62,328 bases of DNA, from the NCBI GenBank assembly GCA_903827375.1, contig CAIKHZ010000358.1:1-62328 (forward strand), written 5' to 3'. Positions 41,401 to 48,704 of the stretch are shown one piece after another. How positions within the stretch are numbered: position 1 is the stretch's first letter; the number at the start of each line of letters is the position of its first letter. Under the pieces are notes generated by a model, which made no database searches, was not told the origin of the DNA, and worked only from the letters and a program-made list of their open reading frames with translations. Position numbers and translations under genes: made by a program. The stretch is from Akkermansiaceae bacterium (GTDB taxonomy: Bacteria; Verrucomicrobiota; Verrucomicrobiia; Verrucomicrobiales; Akkermansiaceae).

Positions 41401-42580
41401 GTTGGCCGCCAGCGACAGGGCCTACAACGGCACACAGATTGCCGCTCTATCGGGCTCTCCGGCACTGCTTCCAACGCAGAGCCCGGGAAGTGGCAGCAGT
41501 GCCGACGGCAAGCCCTACAGCGGTGACGTTCTCACTTTGGGCGGCGTTGCTGCAGGCACGTTTGCTGACAAGAATGCCGGAGCTGGCAAGCCGGTGACAG
41601 TCACGGGTCTAACTCTCGGTGGTGCGGCGGCGGCCAACTACCGGCTTATCCAGCCCGCTGGCCTAGCAGCCACCATTGCGCCGCTGCCGCTCACAGTGGC
41701 GGCGGTGATTGCCACCAAGACCTATGATGGCACAACGAGCGCTGCAGGGATTCCGACGCTTTCTCCGGCGCTTTTCGCAGGCGACACGGCCCCTGTTTTA
41801 TCTCAGGCATTTCAAGATCCCAACGCCGGCGCAGGGGACAGGGTGCTTGTGCCTACCCTAACTATCAATGATGGCAATGGCGGTGGCAATTACGCGTTGA
41901 CTCTGGCAAATTGCAGTACCGGCACCATTGACAAGGCCCCAGCAACCGTAACCCTCGGTGGCTTGGTTCGCGGATATGACGGCACTCCAAAAGTAGTCAG
42001 TGCGACGACGGTTCCGGCCGGGTTGGCGGTCGTGCTCACCTACGACGGTGGGTCCACCGCGCCGAGTGCCCAAGGCAGTTATGCGGTGGTTGCATCTGTG
42101 AACGATGGCAATCATAGCGGCACGGCCAACGGCACTTTGGTGATTGACGGTGCTCCTCTCCTGGTCTGGAGTGAAGCCCATTTCAGTGCCGCAGAAATCG
42201 TCTCTGGGCTGGCGGCAGATTCGATGGATGCTGATGGCGACGGTTTGAGCAACCTCCTTGAGTACATCTTAGGCACCGACCCACACGGATTCACCCCGCA
42301 ACCTCTAACGGTTACTCCGGCCGTCGCCAACCAATTCAGCCTCACCTTCGTTGCCCGGCGCGCAGTCGGTGCGGGCTATGAGGGCCTCACCCGCAAGTAC
42401 ACTGTGGAGGTTAGCGCCGGCCTATCCGATCCAGGTTCTTGGTTGCCGGTGAGCGGCTACACCACGCTCGTAGGCAGCGATGGGACCAGTGATATCATAG
42501 GTAACGACCAGTCCGTCACGCTCACTCTGCCCGCCACCGAAGCCAATCAGTTCTATCGTCTCAATGTGCGTCTGGAATAG
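32462..42580 (+). CDS. Giant secreted multidomain surface protein
   Basis: This 3,372-residue protein starts at 32462 (MNMRTDRCGVVAVIGMLFF) with a signal peptide. Residues about 40-850 have a PDZ-like region (ASAGLAVDDVILG), an alpha-helical cyclase-like region (CDTWNWGYIGIFLSEYY) and HEAT-like repeats (ACETLGDLKNSTALPALG). From memory this resembles DUF6288 proteins. A PKD-like domain follows at about 860-975. Four cadherin/VCBS-type Ig domains lie at about 975-1335 (ITLAGSDPNGDALTYAVV). Beta-strand repeats occupy about 1340-1755, and Ig-like, Fn3 and MBG/YDG domains alternate over about 1765-3230. The C-terminal tail has a DADGDGLSNLLEYILGTDP loop and a beta sandwich, ending in NQFYRLNVRL. 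It probably works as an adhesin or enzyme scaffold at the cell surface. No outer-membrane beta-barrel is present. Confidence 0.85.
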   Translation: MNMRTDRCGVVAVIGMLFFMTGWSLAYSPNPDLTVTGAIAAMKADANSSPVYPESYNLGATGLRGWIYIDRNNMGNDGLQTAQSRQILVSVVGSGTPAASAGLAVDDVILGAKAGTGTVPVFTSDCRKAFGWALVDAESAANGGVLSLLRWRAGTTTTVAMTLPVMGTYTDTAPYNCPKSALILANARVRLVSQLLADPNFLDTNYGGAIKGLALMAGVAPGDANYAAVQTRLQSLAHALAPSNLTLTGCDTWNWGYIGIFLSEYYLRSVADGTPDASVLNGLNAYAVGLAKGQSKYGTFGHGGAEAHADGSLHGSISWYGPVNSAGIPANIAIVMGKKALLAAGSSIDPEIDPAIDRGAKFFGWYANKGAIPYGEHEPYGDGHASNGKDEMCAVLFGVQDNRPVEAEFFARMAVAGCTGREYGHTGQGFSYLWGAMGANMGGATAVAQYMKSIRWHLDLERRSDGSFVYDGGEQYGGGSTSDGTYLGASGYNDVSPTASYILSYALPLQRLYITGKAANPAHTLDATKVADAIAASTFKQDCVGYTNATLMTALGAYDPAMRSNAATQLATRSLTTTEINTLITMAEGSDANTRMGACETLGDLKNSTALPALGRRLSDSDYWVRGKAANALKNFGSSASSQLTTMLTAFTTNATDPNVIVWTDPVQIANGYLADTLFQALETNTNALTGSARTNLLYPALRAGLNQPDGMAQMYLSDMIQNKLTLADVQAVAPSLVAAVAHRSPADRMFSDVIRDAGLQTLAKFKIEEGIPLCLMMKEQAWHSDDWTPFDLLANTYRGAAKDALPTLYKWQAHLPQFAADSSVNVGTRLADITSHLASTIAAIQNDAAPPALVNFKSLTVAANPATLSLPGGSTVLTPALADLDAGTPNFVWSKVSGPGSVSFNPNGLSPNATCSATFSTPGTYVLRATAEDRSILDYNTWITYCLGYFDFQTYNEILGSVAANLTVVVTPDPNRSPVPQNQSLTTPVNTALAITLAGSDPNGDALTYAVVAAPAHGSLTGTAPSLTYTPAGGFTGADSFTFKANDGQLDSAAATVTIDVGTSGNRRPVAVNQWLTTAEDITKAITLGGTDPDGDPLTYQIVSGPLHGLLIGSAPNLSYLPAANYPAGNSPGADSFTFTVSDGSLTSALATVNITVTPVNDPPLATAQTLSVSANSATPITLAGVDPEGYALVYSVVSNPSHGTLSGTVPNLTYQPIANYRGADSFTFKVTDSEGVASPVAIVSITIINDPPVAIAQYVELLPNVAKAVTLSGSDSANDPLTYSVLTQPAHGSLTGSAPNLTYTPIAGYTGADSFTFSVNDGVSDSAAATVTLNVALWQTWTNIASGTWSSGAKWSGGVAPVAAGSSTGLLVFNTSGYSGTSTNDLAGTFLLNRFTIGSLQPALTLSGNALSFVLNSGIAPQVNQNSANALSVSNAMTLAATTTLGGSGAGDLTFSGVISGSGGLTKTTSGSLTLSAVNTYSGGTTVNSGTLALATGNARLGTGAVTLAGGTTLKVAADPAITITNAINLNGGWVTLPITFGGGTDITLSGAIAGSGGLKVTNDGNGRGLTIPNANTFSGGVLLSMIGGGGEMRVRIGNATSLGSGTLRSELGLTSGGGLECSVALTSGTGVPNPIDLASGANLNVGNNSSNMLLSGVISGAGRLTKLGTATLTLSGNNSYSGGTTVSAGTLACSIAASLGHGPLVINGGKLSLPFTGTCQVTSLSLGGVAQPNGVYSYSTSPTYFAAGAGTVTVAPSTSTVIALTSGVTPASPGDSLTFTATVSGSTPTGNVAFYAGAVLLGTSALNGSFQASFTTSGLAAGTNNISAVYAGNPSNGASTSAVLPIQVLGPPVAPSNLAAISGNNTVGLTWSASASATGYYVKRAVASGGPYIPIGTAGGTSYSDSSAINGNTYFYVVSSTNIAGEGGNSGQVSATPAPPQPTTTTLASSLGSGGSYGATVTFTATVAVTGGPATGTVTFNDGATVLGTATLSGGQASLAIGTLAAGSHSISATYGGSLAFVGSTSSALGYAVSPKAVTITGVTAGNKTYDGSNIATLSGGSVAGTINGDVVSVIAGTGSFASASVGTWAVTASGYALGGAYAGNYVLAAQPAVANATISAVTGVVFTYTALNTGVGATGAEILNTGMLVEANHFFGTNASVTLASGLTFGTNWSHTSPAGWSGGQNTSTDSNNNVPLLTDATAFGKLMRNYTWSSGETDTLTVPGLTPGHIYRLQLISVAGKNAGVVVESSSSTTWTDTYSGTPSLLTAIWVQGAADTVLNVVLTRNHSFSGAHDNELEANGYALHDITPNSPLNDILTFTFPTYGAATISGTNISLTVPLATPINALAPTYTVSPNAIGAPASGTSRNFSSPQTYTITAQDLSTKTYTVTVTPLAAPVPPTNLLATTGSNTVGLTWSAASSATSYNVKRSVVSGASYISLGTTSSTSYTDATALNGTTYFYVVSATNGGGESANSSQVSATPALIATTPILASSPNSTGAYGTAVTLTATVNVSSTGIVTFKDGVTVLGTGAVTAGVASFTTAVNTLAVGSHSFSAAYAGDSTYAPGSSDALGYTVIPKVLTLTGVTASSKIYDKTTNATLSAGTLSAGLGGEIVSVSAGSGTFASANVGTWAVTATGYSLVGTNAGNYQLSAQPIVANASITARPVQLAGSRIYDATLSAAAGILSITNNLDDANLTLTGSATLAAKDVGLQALSSAAAAARVQFATANTGTGTASTSFTATLTAAPMNGNTLIAVIATRSTSQSRITAITQTGATWSRATQSGAGASTASTTEIWYAPNVSGAGTQVTISQTSGVRSAAVVIEYSGVLTAGTLDVVANSLSGGTAGTSAVTGTTSVATAQPNELWIGGIGLVNSSYTLGTPSNAFVAVGSANSTSATTANNAKVVALEYLATVSGLAGSGGTIASSQWSGAIATFRTSTPSTLALAGLAATNYTLSGLTGSVQISAKAIAASGLAASDRAYNGTQIAALSGSPALLPTQSPGSGSSADGKPYSGDVLTLGGVAAGTFADKNAGAGKPVTVTGLTLGGAAAANYRLIQPAGLAATIAPLPLTVAAVIATKTYDGTTSAAGIPTLSPALFAGDTAPVLSQAFQDPNAGAGDRVLVPTLTINDGNGGGNYALTLANCSTGTIDKAPATVTLGGLVRGYDGTPKVVSATTVPAGLAVVLTYDGGSTAPSAQGSYAVVASVNDGNHSGTANGTLVIDGAPLLVWSEAHFSAAEIVSGLAADSMDADGDGLSNLLEYILGTDPHGFTPQPLTVTPAVANQFSLTFVARRAVGAGYEGLTRKYTVEVSAGLSDPGSWLPVSGYTTLVGSDGTSDIIGNDQSVTLTLPATEANQFYRLNVRLE

Positions 42581-42613
42581 TTCCGGCACCACCAACCGCA
42601 AGCCAATACGCCG

Positions 42614-42933
42614 ATGAGTCCACTAAGATACACGTTGGAGGAGCTCAGCGGGCTGGTCGCCTAAGCGGATGTGCGCAACGTGACGATCGTGCCAGAGTTC
42701 GATATTCCCGGTCACTCTGCGGCAATCAACCGCTCTGACCCGGATTTTTGGATGATCCGCGGCACCAAGCCCTACGAACATCATGCAAGCATCAACTTCG
42801 CCCGCGACGAGGTCATTGCCGCCTGCACCACGATATCGAGCAACCGACGTTTGTCAGAAGCGGCCTCTTCGATGCATCCGGCAAACTGCTGGGCACACTC
42901 ACCGAGGACCATTTCCGCAAGACCGGCAAGTGA
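42614..42933 (+). pseudogene. GH20 hexosaminidase remnant
   Basis: The frame from ATG 42614 reads RYTLEELSGLVA-stop-ADVRNVTIVPEFDIPGHSAA, then FARDEVIAACTT. This matches the GH20 barrel segment that the intact GH20 at 51204-53444 has as YTLEELQGLEAYA...VPEINFPGH. The stop (TAA at 42662) replaces an expected Tyr codon, and the sequence breaks off before the catalytic His-Gly-x-Asp-Glu stretch. From about 42820 another frame encodes a separate C-terminal scrap (HDIEQPTFVRSGLFDASGKL to stop at 42933). It is not functional as it stands. 42581-43101 contains nothing else. Confidence 0.75.
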
Positions 42934-43101
42934 GGACAAACTGAGCGCCCACAAACTCTGCCATGCCGGTGGATTGGTACAACCACCGCAGAGAAAATGA
43001 GATTTTTTTATTTTATACAAACTCTTGACCGGTTGCCCATACGCATCCACGTTGCTCGCGTCTCGCTGACAAGACTCTCGAGAACCCAATAACAGCCAAC
43101 C

Positions 43102-44094
43102 ATGAATCGTCGTAAGTTCCTCATCAGTTCCTCCAGCACTTTGGCCGCCGGTACCATCAATCTCACGGCTGCCGACGCCGCTCCGCCCGCCGGGGGAGAC
43201 CCAGTCATCAGCGGATCCGGCTCGTTTCGTTACCAATATTTGCCAGACAAACTGGTGTTGCCGCCGGAGGTTCAGATGCGCAACGGCCACGGTCTCTGCC
43301 ACGATGCAAAGGGCAACATTTACTTCACCTACGAGCCGGAAAAAATCGAGGCAGCCACCCGCTGTCTGCTGCGGTTTGCCCCGGACGGCACCCGTCCGCA
43401 ACTTCTCGGTCCGGACAATGCGCTGGCCTTCGGGACCCCGCACGGCCTCAATATTCACGCTGATGCCGACGGCACCGAGCATCTCTATCACGCTAACAAC
43501 GCAGCCACTATCTTCAAAACCACTCTGGATGGGCAAGTCGTCTGGACACAGAAATGGCCACCAGCGATGGGCAATTACCATCCTACCGACACCATCGTCA
43601 CCCCGGATGGCAAGCACTTGCTAGTGGCCGACGGTTATGGCAGCAGCATGCTTCATGTATTCAACACAGCCGACGGTGTTTATGCTGGAAAGTCATGGGG
43701 TGGGAGTGGTGCCAGCCACGGTGAGTTCAATTGCCCCCACGGCATCACCTTCGACCCTCGCCGCAACCTTGTGCTGGTGACGGACCGCGGCAATCGGCGT
43801 GTTGAATATTACTCGCTCAACGGCGTTTATCAAAGCAGCCTGGAAATCCCGGCAAGCAAGGCCCCCTGCAACGCGGATTTTCTTGGCGACCATGTGCTAG
43901 TTCCCGACCTCGACGGTCCGGTAGTCATCCTTGATAAGGACAACCAGGTGGTTTCCGTGATTGAAGTCAGTAAATTGCTTGGAGCGCAAGGGTTTGTCCA
44001 TCCGCACGACGCCATCTGGTTGCCTAACGGAGACATTGTCGTCTGCACCTGGAACCCCGGCCGCCTTGGCTACTGGAAACGGCTCCCGGCCTAG
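43102..44094 (+). CDS. Secreted NHL/six-bladed beta-propeller protein
   Basis: This 330-residue protein has an N-terminus of the Tat-like type (MNRRKFLISSSSTLAAG). It then has about five propeller-type repeats: HGLCHDAKGNIYFTY, HGLNIHADADGTEHLYHAN, TDTIVTPDGKHLLVADGYG, HGITFDPRRNLVLVTDRGNRRVEYYS and HPHDAIWLPNGDIVVCTW. NHL-type propellers act as ligand-binding or lyase-like folds, and no catalytic centre can be named. It lies between the GH20 remnant and the GH78 gene on the same strand, so it may serve the same glycan-related locus. Confidence 0.85.
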   Translation: MNRRKFLISSSSTLAAGTINLTAADAAPPAGGDPVISGSGSFRYQYLPDKLVLPPEVQMRNGHGLCHDAKGNIYFTYEPEKIEAATRCLLRFAPDGTRPQLLGPDNALAFGTPHGLNIHADADGTEHLYHANNAATIFKTTLDGQVVWTQKWPPAMGNYHPTDTIVTPDGKHLLVADGYGSSMLHVFNTADGVYAGKSWGGSGASHGEFNCPHGITFDPRRNLVLVTDRGNRRVEYYSLNGVYQSSLEIPASKAPCNADFLGDHVLVPDLDGPVVILDKDNQVVSVIEVSKLLGAQGFVHPHDAIWLPNGDIVVCTWNPGRLGYWKRLPA

Positions 44095-44103
44095 AGGCGG
44101 AAG

Positions 44104-44125
44104 ACAGAAGAGGGGAAGACAGAAG
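44104..44125. repeat. Degenerate GACAGAA words
   Basis: Two GACAGAA units (44104-44110 and 44119-44125) are separated by 8 bp. They lie just after the propeller gene stop and use the same unit as the array at 7129-7222. Confidence 0.65.
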
Positions 44126-44143
44126 CAAGGCATCTGAGGTGGA

Positions 44144-44251
44144 TTGTAGCGGCGCTCTGTGAGGGCCGATGTGAATGAAATGGCGCTTGTCGAATAGGCA
44201 GCTTCATTGGCGGTTCATGGTCAGCGGCGGTCATGTACACGTCGCTACAAT
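44144..44251. mobile_element. MITE-like element with 11-bp terminal inverted repeats
   Basis: ATTGTAGCGGC (44144-44154) and GTCGCTACAAT (44241-44251) are inverted copies with one mismatch, bounding 108 bp without a gene. An internal hairpin (GGCGCTC-TGTGA-GGGCC) follows the left end. I recall similar GCGCTCTGTGAGCGCC-type repeats in verrucomicrobial genomes, but cannot confirm it here. The element sits between the propeller gene and GH78. No target duplication is evident. Confidence 0.5.
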
Positions 44252-44392
44252 GCGACAGATATTTCTAGCGAGGCACATTCAAATAGCCATTGACATGCCC
44301 CCGTGGGGCACTGCACCTTCGGCGCATCTGGCACCCGGGTTGAATTGGCATCTGATTGGCCAAGGATTTGGGTACGCCTCACCTTGAAAGCC

Positions 44393-47300
44393 ATGAAAAT
44401 AGTAGATCACGTATTTTTTGGAGTGGTAGCGCTGTTGATTATCCAGTCGCCTATTGCCAGGGCCAGTGCCTCAGCGGCGGAGATTTCGCCAGTTGGGCTG
44501 CGCTGTGAGTATCGGGCGAATCCGCTGGGAATTGATTCGGAAAAGCCGAGGCTTTCCTGGACGATTTCTGATTTGCGCATGGCTGAAGCGCAATTAGGCA
44601 GCGGTCAATCAGCAACCGGCAATCTGCAATCGGCGATGCCTCGAGGGCTGAAGCAAGTCGCCTATCAAATTTTGGTGGCCTCAGGGGAGGAGTTGCTGAA
44701 GAGAGACAAGGGTGATTTGTGGGACAGTGGCAAGGTGACGTCTGAGAAGAGCAACCAGATTGAATACGCGGGGAAACCCCTTATCTCACAAATGCGGTGT
44801 TACTGGAAGGTTCAGGTATGGACGCCGCATGGAACGGCGTGGAGCACCCCAGCGTCCTGGACGATGGGCTTGCTCAAGCCTGATGATTGGAAAGCCAAAT
44901 GGATTGGCTATGATGCGGCTTCGCTGGTGACGCCGGAGGCCGCTGCGGATAAAAAGCTGTTCAATATTCAGGGGCTGAGCTGGCTGACGCTTGCTGGAAG
45001 CAAGGGCAAGGTGAGTGTTAACACCTGTTTCAGGAAGCAGTTTGATCTTCCGTCCGACCGCAAAGTCAAGCGGGCAGTTCTGGCTCTATCAGCATACAAC
45101 TATTGTGAAGCGACAATCAACGGCACTGCGATTGGTTACGGTGCCAACTGGGAACGCACCGCTCGATTGGATGCCACCAAGGGCCTGAAGCCGGGTGCTA
45201 ATGTGCTGACTCTGACGGCAGGTCACACGGATCCATACATGCCGGGAGTAACGGGCCGGTTGGTGATTCAGTTTGAGTCCGGCAATGACATGGTTATACC
45301 AACGGATAAGACGTGGAAAGCATCACAAGAACCTCCCGCCGGGTATGAGAAGCCTGGTTTTGACGATTCGGCGTGGCCGGTTCCTGATGCTGGGGGTTCT
45401 CCTGCGGGAGGAGGAGCGCCGGTCTCGGATTTGGAGCGGGTCCCCGCGCCCTATCTGCGCAAGGGTTTCACGGTGGATGGAGCTGTGAAGCGAGCGATGG
45501 TGTATGTGACTGCATTGGGAACGTACGAACTGCGTCTCAATGGAGCGCGAGTCAGCAAGGATGTATTTGCCCCGGGCTGGACGGAGTTTCGAAAGCGGGT
45601 GCATTATCAGACGTATGATGTGACCTCACAGATTGGGCAAGGAGCTAACGCAATCGGCGCCATTTTAGGGGATGGCTGGTACGCCAGTGATCTGGCCCAT
45701 CTTTGCAAGCGCAACTTCTATGGAGGGCAACCGCGGCTGCTTGTCCAGCTGGTTTTAGAGCTTGCGGATGGCACCACTCAGGTGGTCGTAAGTGATGCAA
45801 GCTGGAAAGCGTCTTATGGGCCTATCAGGCATGGTGATATCATTATGGGTTGCGAGTATGACTCACGATTGGAAATGCCAGGCTGGGATAAATCGGGCTT
45901 CAATGACGGCAGTTGGAGTCCTGCGGTAGCAAGCGCGGCGGAGGAGGGTGAGGCTGATGTAACCCGCATTGTCGCGGCGGCAGTGAAGGATGGCCGTGTC
46001 TCGTTGAAGGTGGAAAACGAGTTGCTCGGAGGAGATCCGGCTCCTCTAAAAGTCAAGTCACTGCGGGTTGAGTACCGGCTTGGCGGCAAGGATGAGAGCC
46101 AGGTGCTGGGTGAGCACGCCATGCTTGAACTGGCAGGAGCTGACTTAAAGATCATCCGGGCAAGATATGGCAACCAATCCACTGTCGAACAGGCATTCAA
46201 AGTGCAAGCCTCGGTGGTTGAGCCGTCGCGGGTGATCAATGAGCTGCCGGCAATCAAGGTCACGGAACCGCGACCTGGCTGCTGGACCTTCGATCTTGGC
46301 CAGAATATGGTTGGCTGGGTGCGGTTGAAGGTGAGCGGTGCGGAGGGTCAGCGGATCACATTGCGGCACGGTGAAATGATTAATCCGGATGGGACCATCT
46401 ACACCGCAGCGTTGCGCAGTGCGCCGGCCACGGATTTTTTCATATTATCGGGTAAGGGAGAGCAGGTGCTTGAGCCATATTTCACATTTCACGGATTCAG
46501 GTACGTGGAAGTTAGGGGGCTTACGAAGAAGCCTGATATTGGCGATGTGACCGGACTGGTGGTGCATACGCCGATGAGAAGGACCGGTAGTTTTGAGTGT
46601 TCTTATCCGCTGTTGAACAAACTTTACAGCAATATCATCTGGGGTCAGAAGGGGAATTATCTTGAGGTTCCGACGGATTGTCCGCAGCGCGACGAGCGTA
46701 TGGGCTGGACCGGGGACACACAGTTTTTCGCGCCGACCGCCGCATATAACTTTGATGTGGCAACATTCTTCAGCCGCTGGCTGCAAACCTGTGAGGACGA
46801 TCAGCAGGGCGATGGGTCCTTCCCACATGTGGTGCCTGATATCATGGGCGGTGGCGGTGCCACGGCCTGGGGTGACGCCGCCCTGCTGTGTACCTATAAT
46901 ATCTACAGGACCTACGGCGACACTCGGATTGTCGCGCAACGATTTGCCGCAATGGAACGATATATGAAGTGGCTCGACGGCAAGACCAAGGATGGTATTT
47001 CGAAGGTGGGTGGATTTGGCGACTGGCTCAATGCGGGTGGTGGTGCCAGCGCCGAGGTCATTGACACGGCTTATCACGCTCATCTGGCCCGGATCATGGC
47101 GGAAATGGCCGGAGCCATCGGCCGAGATGGCGACGCGGCTCGTTATGCCAAACTGCATGACGAGGTAAAGGCGGCATTTGTCCGCGAATTCCTCCAAGCT
47201 GACGGATCGCTCAAGGGATGCAGCCAGACGGGATATGCGCTCGCATTCTCTCTGGATCTGCTGCCGACTGAGAGACGCGGGCAGGTGGCTTTGAAATTTG

Positions 47301-47926
47301 TGGATGAGGTCAAGCGTTTTGACTGGCATCTGGCTACCGGGTTCATTGGCACGCCGCGCTTGCTGCCAGCCCTGAGCCTGGCCGGTCGCGATGACGTGGC
47401 ATACAAGTTATTGTTCACCGACACCTATCCGTCGTGGCTGTTTCCAGTCAAGAATGGTGCCACGACGATGTGGGAGCGATGGAATGGCTGGACTCCGGAC
47501 AAGGGATTCGGAGATATAGGGATGAATTCCTTCAATCATTATGCATTTGGCGCAGTCGGCGAATATCTCTACGGCGGAGTCGGCGGGATCAAGGCGGCGA
47601 GTCCTGGCTATAAGACGATCATCATCAAGCCGGCTATCGGTGAGGGGTTGGCTTGGGCCAACACAGCGTTTGATTCGATATACGGCCGTATCGTTAGCAA
47701 CTGGAAGCGTGAAGGCGCAGCATTGACCATGGACGTCATGATACCGCCTAACACCACGGCGCTGGTGTACGTCCCGGCTAAGAATGCTGATATGGTAACT
47801 GAGTCGGGCAAACCTGCCGCAAAAGCTGATGGTTTGAAGTTTATGAGGATGGAAAACAGTGTTGCCGTCTATTCTGCCGATTCTGGAACCTACCGGTTTC
47901 AAACCACGCTGGCGGTTGACGAGTAG
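44393..47926 (+). CDS. GH78 alpha-L-rhamnosidase
   Basis: This 1,177-residue secreted enzyme starts at ATG 44393 (MKIVDHVFFGVVALLIIQSP, signal peptide). The order of domains is an N-terminal Fn3-like domain (about residues 35-175), Bac_rhamnosid_N-type beta domains, a middle carbohydrate-binding-like domain, the (alpha/alpha)6 catalytic barrel (about 730-1090) and a C-terminal beta domain. The catalytic signature PTDCPQRDERMGWTGDTQFF and the second Glu in MWERWNGW are intact. It would release terminal alpha-L-rhamnose from pectin or similar glycans in the periplasm or outside. A 23-residue insert (around residues 64-86) disturbs the N-terminal domain and is partly encoded by a period-7 DNA repeat. 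Confidence 0.93.
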   Translation: MKIVDHVFFGVVALLIIQSPIARASASAAEISPVGLRCEYRANPLGIDSEKPRLSWTISDLRMAEAQLGSGQSATGNLQSAMPRGLKQVAYQILVASGEELLKRDKGDLWDSGKVTSEKSNQIEYAGKPLISQMRCYWKVQVWTPHGTAWSTPASWTMGLLKPDDWKAKWIGYDAASLVTPEAAADKKLFNIQGLSWLTLAGSKGKVSVNTCFRKQFDLPSDRKVKRAVLALSAYNYCEATINGTAIGYGANWERTARLDATKGLKPGANVLTLTAGHTDPYMPGVTGRLVIQFESGNDMVIPTDKTWKASQEPPAGYEKPGFDDSAWPVPDAGGSPAGGGAPVSDLERVPAPYLRKGFTVDGAVKRAMVYVTALGTYELRLNGARVSKDVFAPGWTEFRKRVHYQTYDVTSQIGQGANAIGAILGDGWYASDLAHLCKRNFYGGQPRLLVQLVLELADGTTQVVVSDASWKASYGPIRHGDIIMGCEYDSRLEMPGWDKSGFNDGSWSPAVASAAEEGEADVTRIVAAAVKDGRVSLKVENELLGGDPAPLKVKSLRVEYRLGGKDESQVLGEHAMLELAGADLKIIRARYGNQSTVEQAFKVQASVVEPSRVINELPAIKVTEPRPGCWTFDLGQNMVGWVRLKVSGAEGQRITLRHGEMINPDGTIYTAALRSAPATDFFILSGKGEQVLEPYFTFHGFRYVEVRGLTKKPDIGDVTGLVVHTPMRRTGSFECSYPLLNKLYSNIIWGQKGNYLEVPTDCPQRDERMGWTGDTQFFAPTAAYNFDVATFFSRWLQTCEDDQQGDGSFPHVVPDIMGGGGATAWGDAALLCTYNIYRTYGDTRIVAQRFAAMERYMKWLDGKTKDGISKVGGFGDWLNAGGGASAEVIDTAYHAHLARIMAEMAGAIGRDGDAARYAKLHDEVKAAFVREFLQADGSLKGCSQTGYALAFSLDLLPTERRGQVALKFVDEVKRFDWHLATGFIGTPRLLPALSLAGRDDVAYKLLFTDTYPSWLFPVKNGATTMWERWNGWTPDKGFGDIGMNSFNHYAFGAVGEYLYGGVGGIKAASPGYKTIIIKPAIGEGLAWANTAFDSIYGRIVSNWKREGAALTMDVMIPPNTTALVYVPAKNADMVTESGKPAAKADGLKFMRMENSVAVYSADSGTYRFQTTLAVDE
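44603..44637 (+). repeat. Period-7 repeat inside the GH78 coding sequence
   Basis: Five 7-bp units follow head to tail: GGTCAAT, CAGCAAC, CGGCAAT, CTGCAAT, CGGCGAT. The last four bases are nearly constant. They lie within codons 71-82 of the GH78 gene, where the protein shows a low-complexity insert (GQSATGNLQSAMP) relative to the expected domain sequence. Confidence 0.75.
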
Positions 47927-48229
47927 TGTTTCGTCATTAAGAGCTGTAGGGAAGTTATACCAACGGTTACACATGGCACTTTACCGAATTCACATCGTAG
48001 CTTGCCGCTGACCGAACATGCCCCGCGCATGAACTCGACGATGTCGCAAAGCCGCTGGTCCACTCGTCGCAGACTGCCCTCTGCCACCGCCAGCCACTGG
48101 CAGGCCCATTTCAAGGGGTAGTCGTCGCTCGGGTCGTAGAGGACGCCGGTTGCCGACTGCAAGCGCACCTCCTCCAGCGTCGCGCTGAACAGTGCCTCGC
48201 GGTAGCCCATCACCTGTGGAGGGGTCGGC
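47927..48229. other. Gap with a possible decayed minus-strand frame
   Basis: A minus-strand open frame spans 48255 to 47899 (119 codons) and contains PLKWACQWLAVAEGSLRRVD, which has a protein-like composition but no family I recognise. It has no good start, runs into the dispersed repeat and overlaps the end of the GH78 gene, so it is more likely a remnant than a working gene. Confidence 0.35.
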
Positions 48230-48374
48230 AAGCGCAGGTGCCGCCAACCAGCCACGCAACCGGGTTGGGCGAGGCGTAAAACCGCTCAATGCCGGGCCGA
48301 TGGCATTTTTTAGCCACAATCCAGCCCCTTCGCTACTCGGTTTGCTACGCTATGTTGTAATCCCTTGGAATTAC
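48230..48374. repeat. Dispersed repeat, copy B
   Basis: This is the second copy of the repeat at 168-314, sharing TAAAACCG, TGCCGGGCCGATGG, TTAGCCACAATCCAGCCC, CTTCGCTAC, CGGTTTGCTA and TTGGAATTAC. It sits upstream of accB, as copy A sits upstream of the Dabb gene. No protein is convincingly encoded. Confidence 0.75.
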
Positions 48375-48434
48375 GGGTGATTATGAATGCGTCGGCACCA
48401 CAGGAAGGATTGTGCGATTTTACCGGCCGACGGG

Positions 48435-48462
48435 AAGAATTGTTGATTGTTGATTACTGATT
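48435..48462. repeat. Heptamer tandem repeat (GTTGATT)n
   Basis: Two exact GTTGATT units (48442-48455) are flanked by AAGAATT and ACTGATT, all with a 7-bp period. The block is in the leader region upstream of accB. Confidence 0.8.
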
Positions 48463-48704
48463 GGAAGAGGGAGTGCTCGTCCTTCGGTCACTTAAAAATC
48501 AACAAACGTCATTCGTCAATCGATGTGCGCTCTGCCGCCAGAAGAATAAGCCGCGTTGTGGATCACCGTGCAAAAATCTGCGGTGCCGCCGTGGGTGGGA
48601 ACCGGCGAGGTTCCGGCTTGACGGCAGCAGCAGCTCCTGCCAGCCTTGCCGCCTTGCGGGGCTCTGGTGAGCCGCCGCGGCTCCCCCCCAACCCTCATTT
48701 TACC

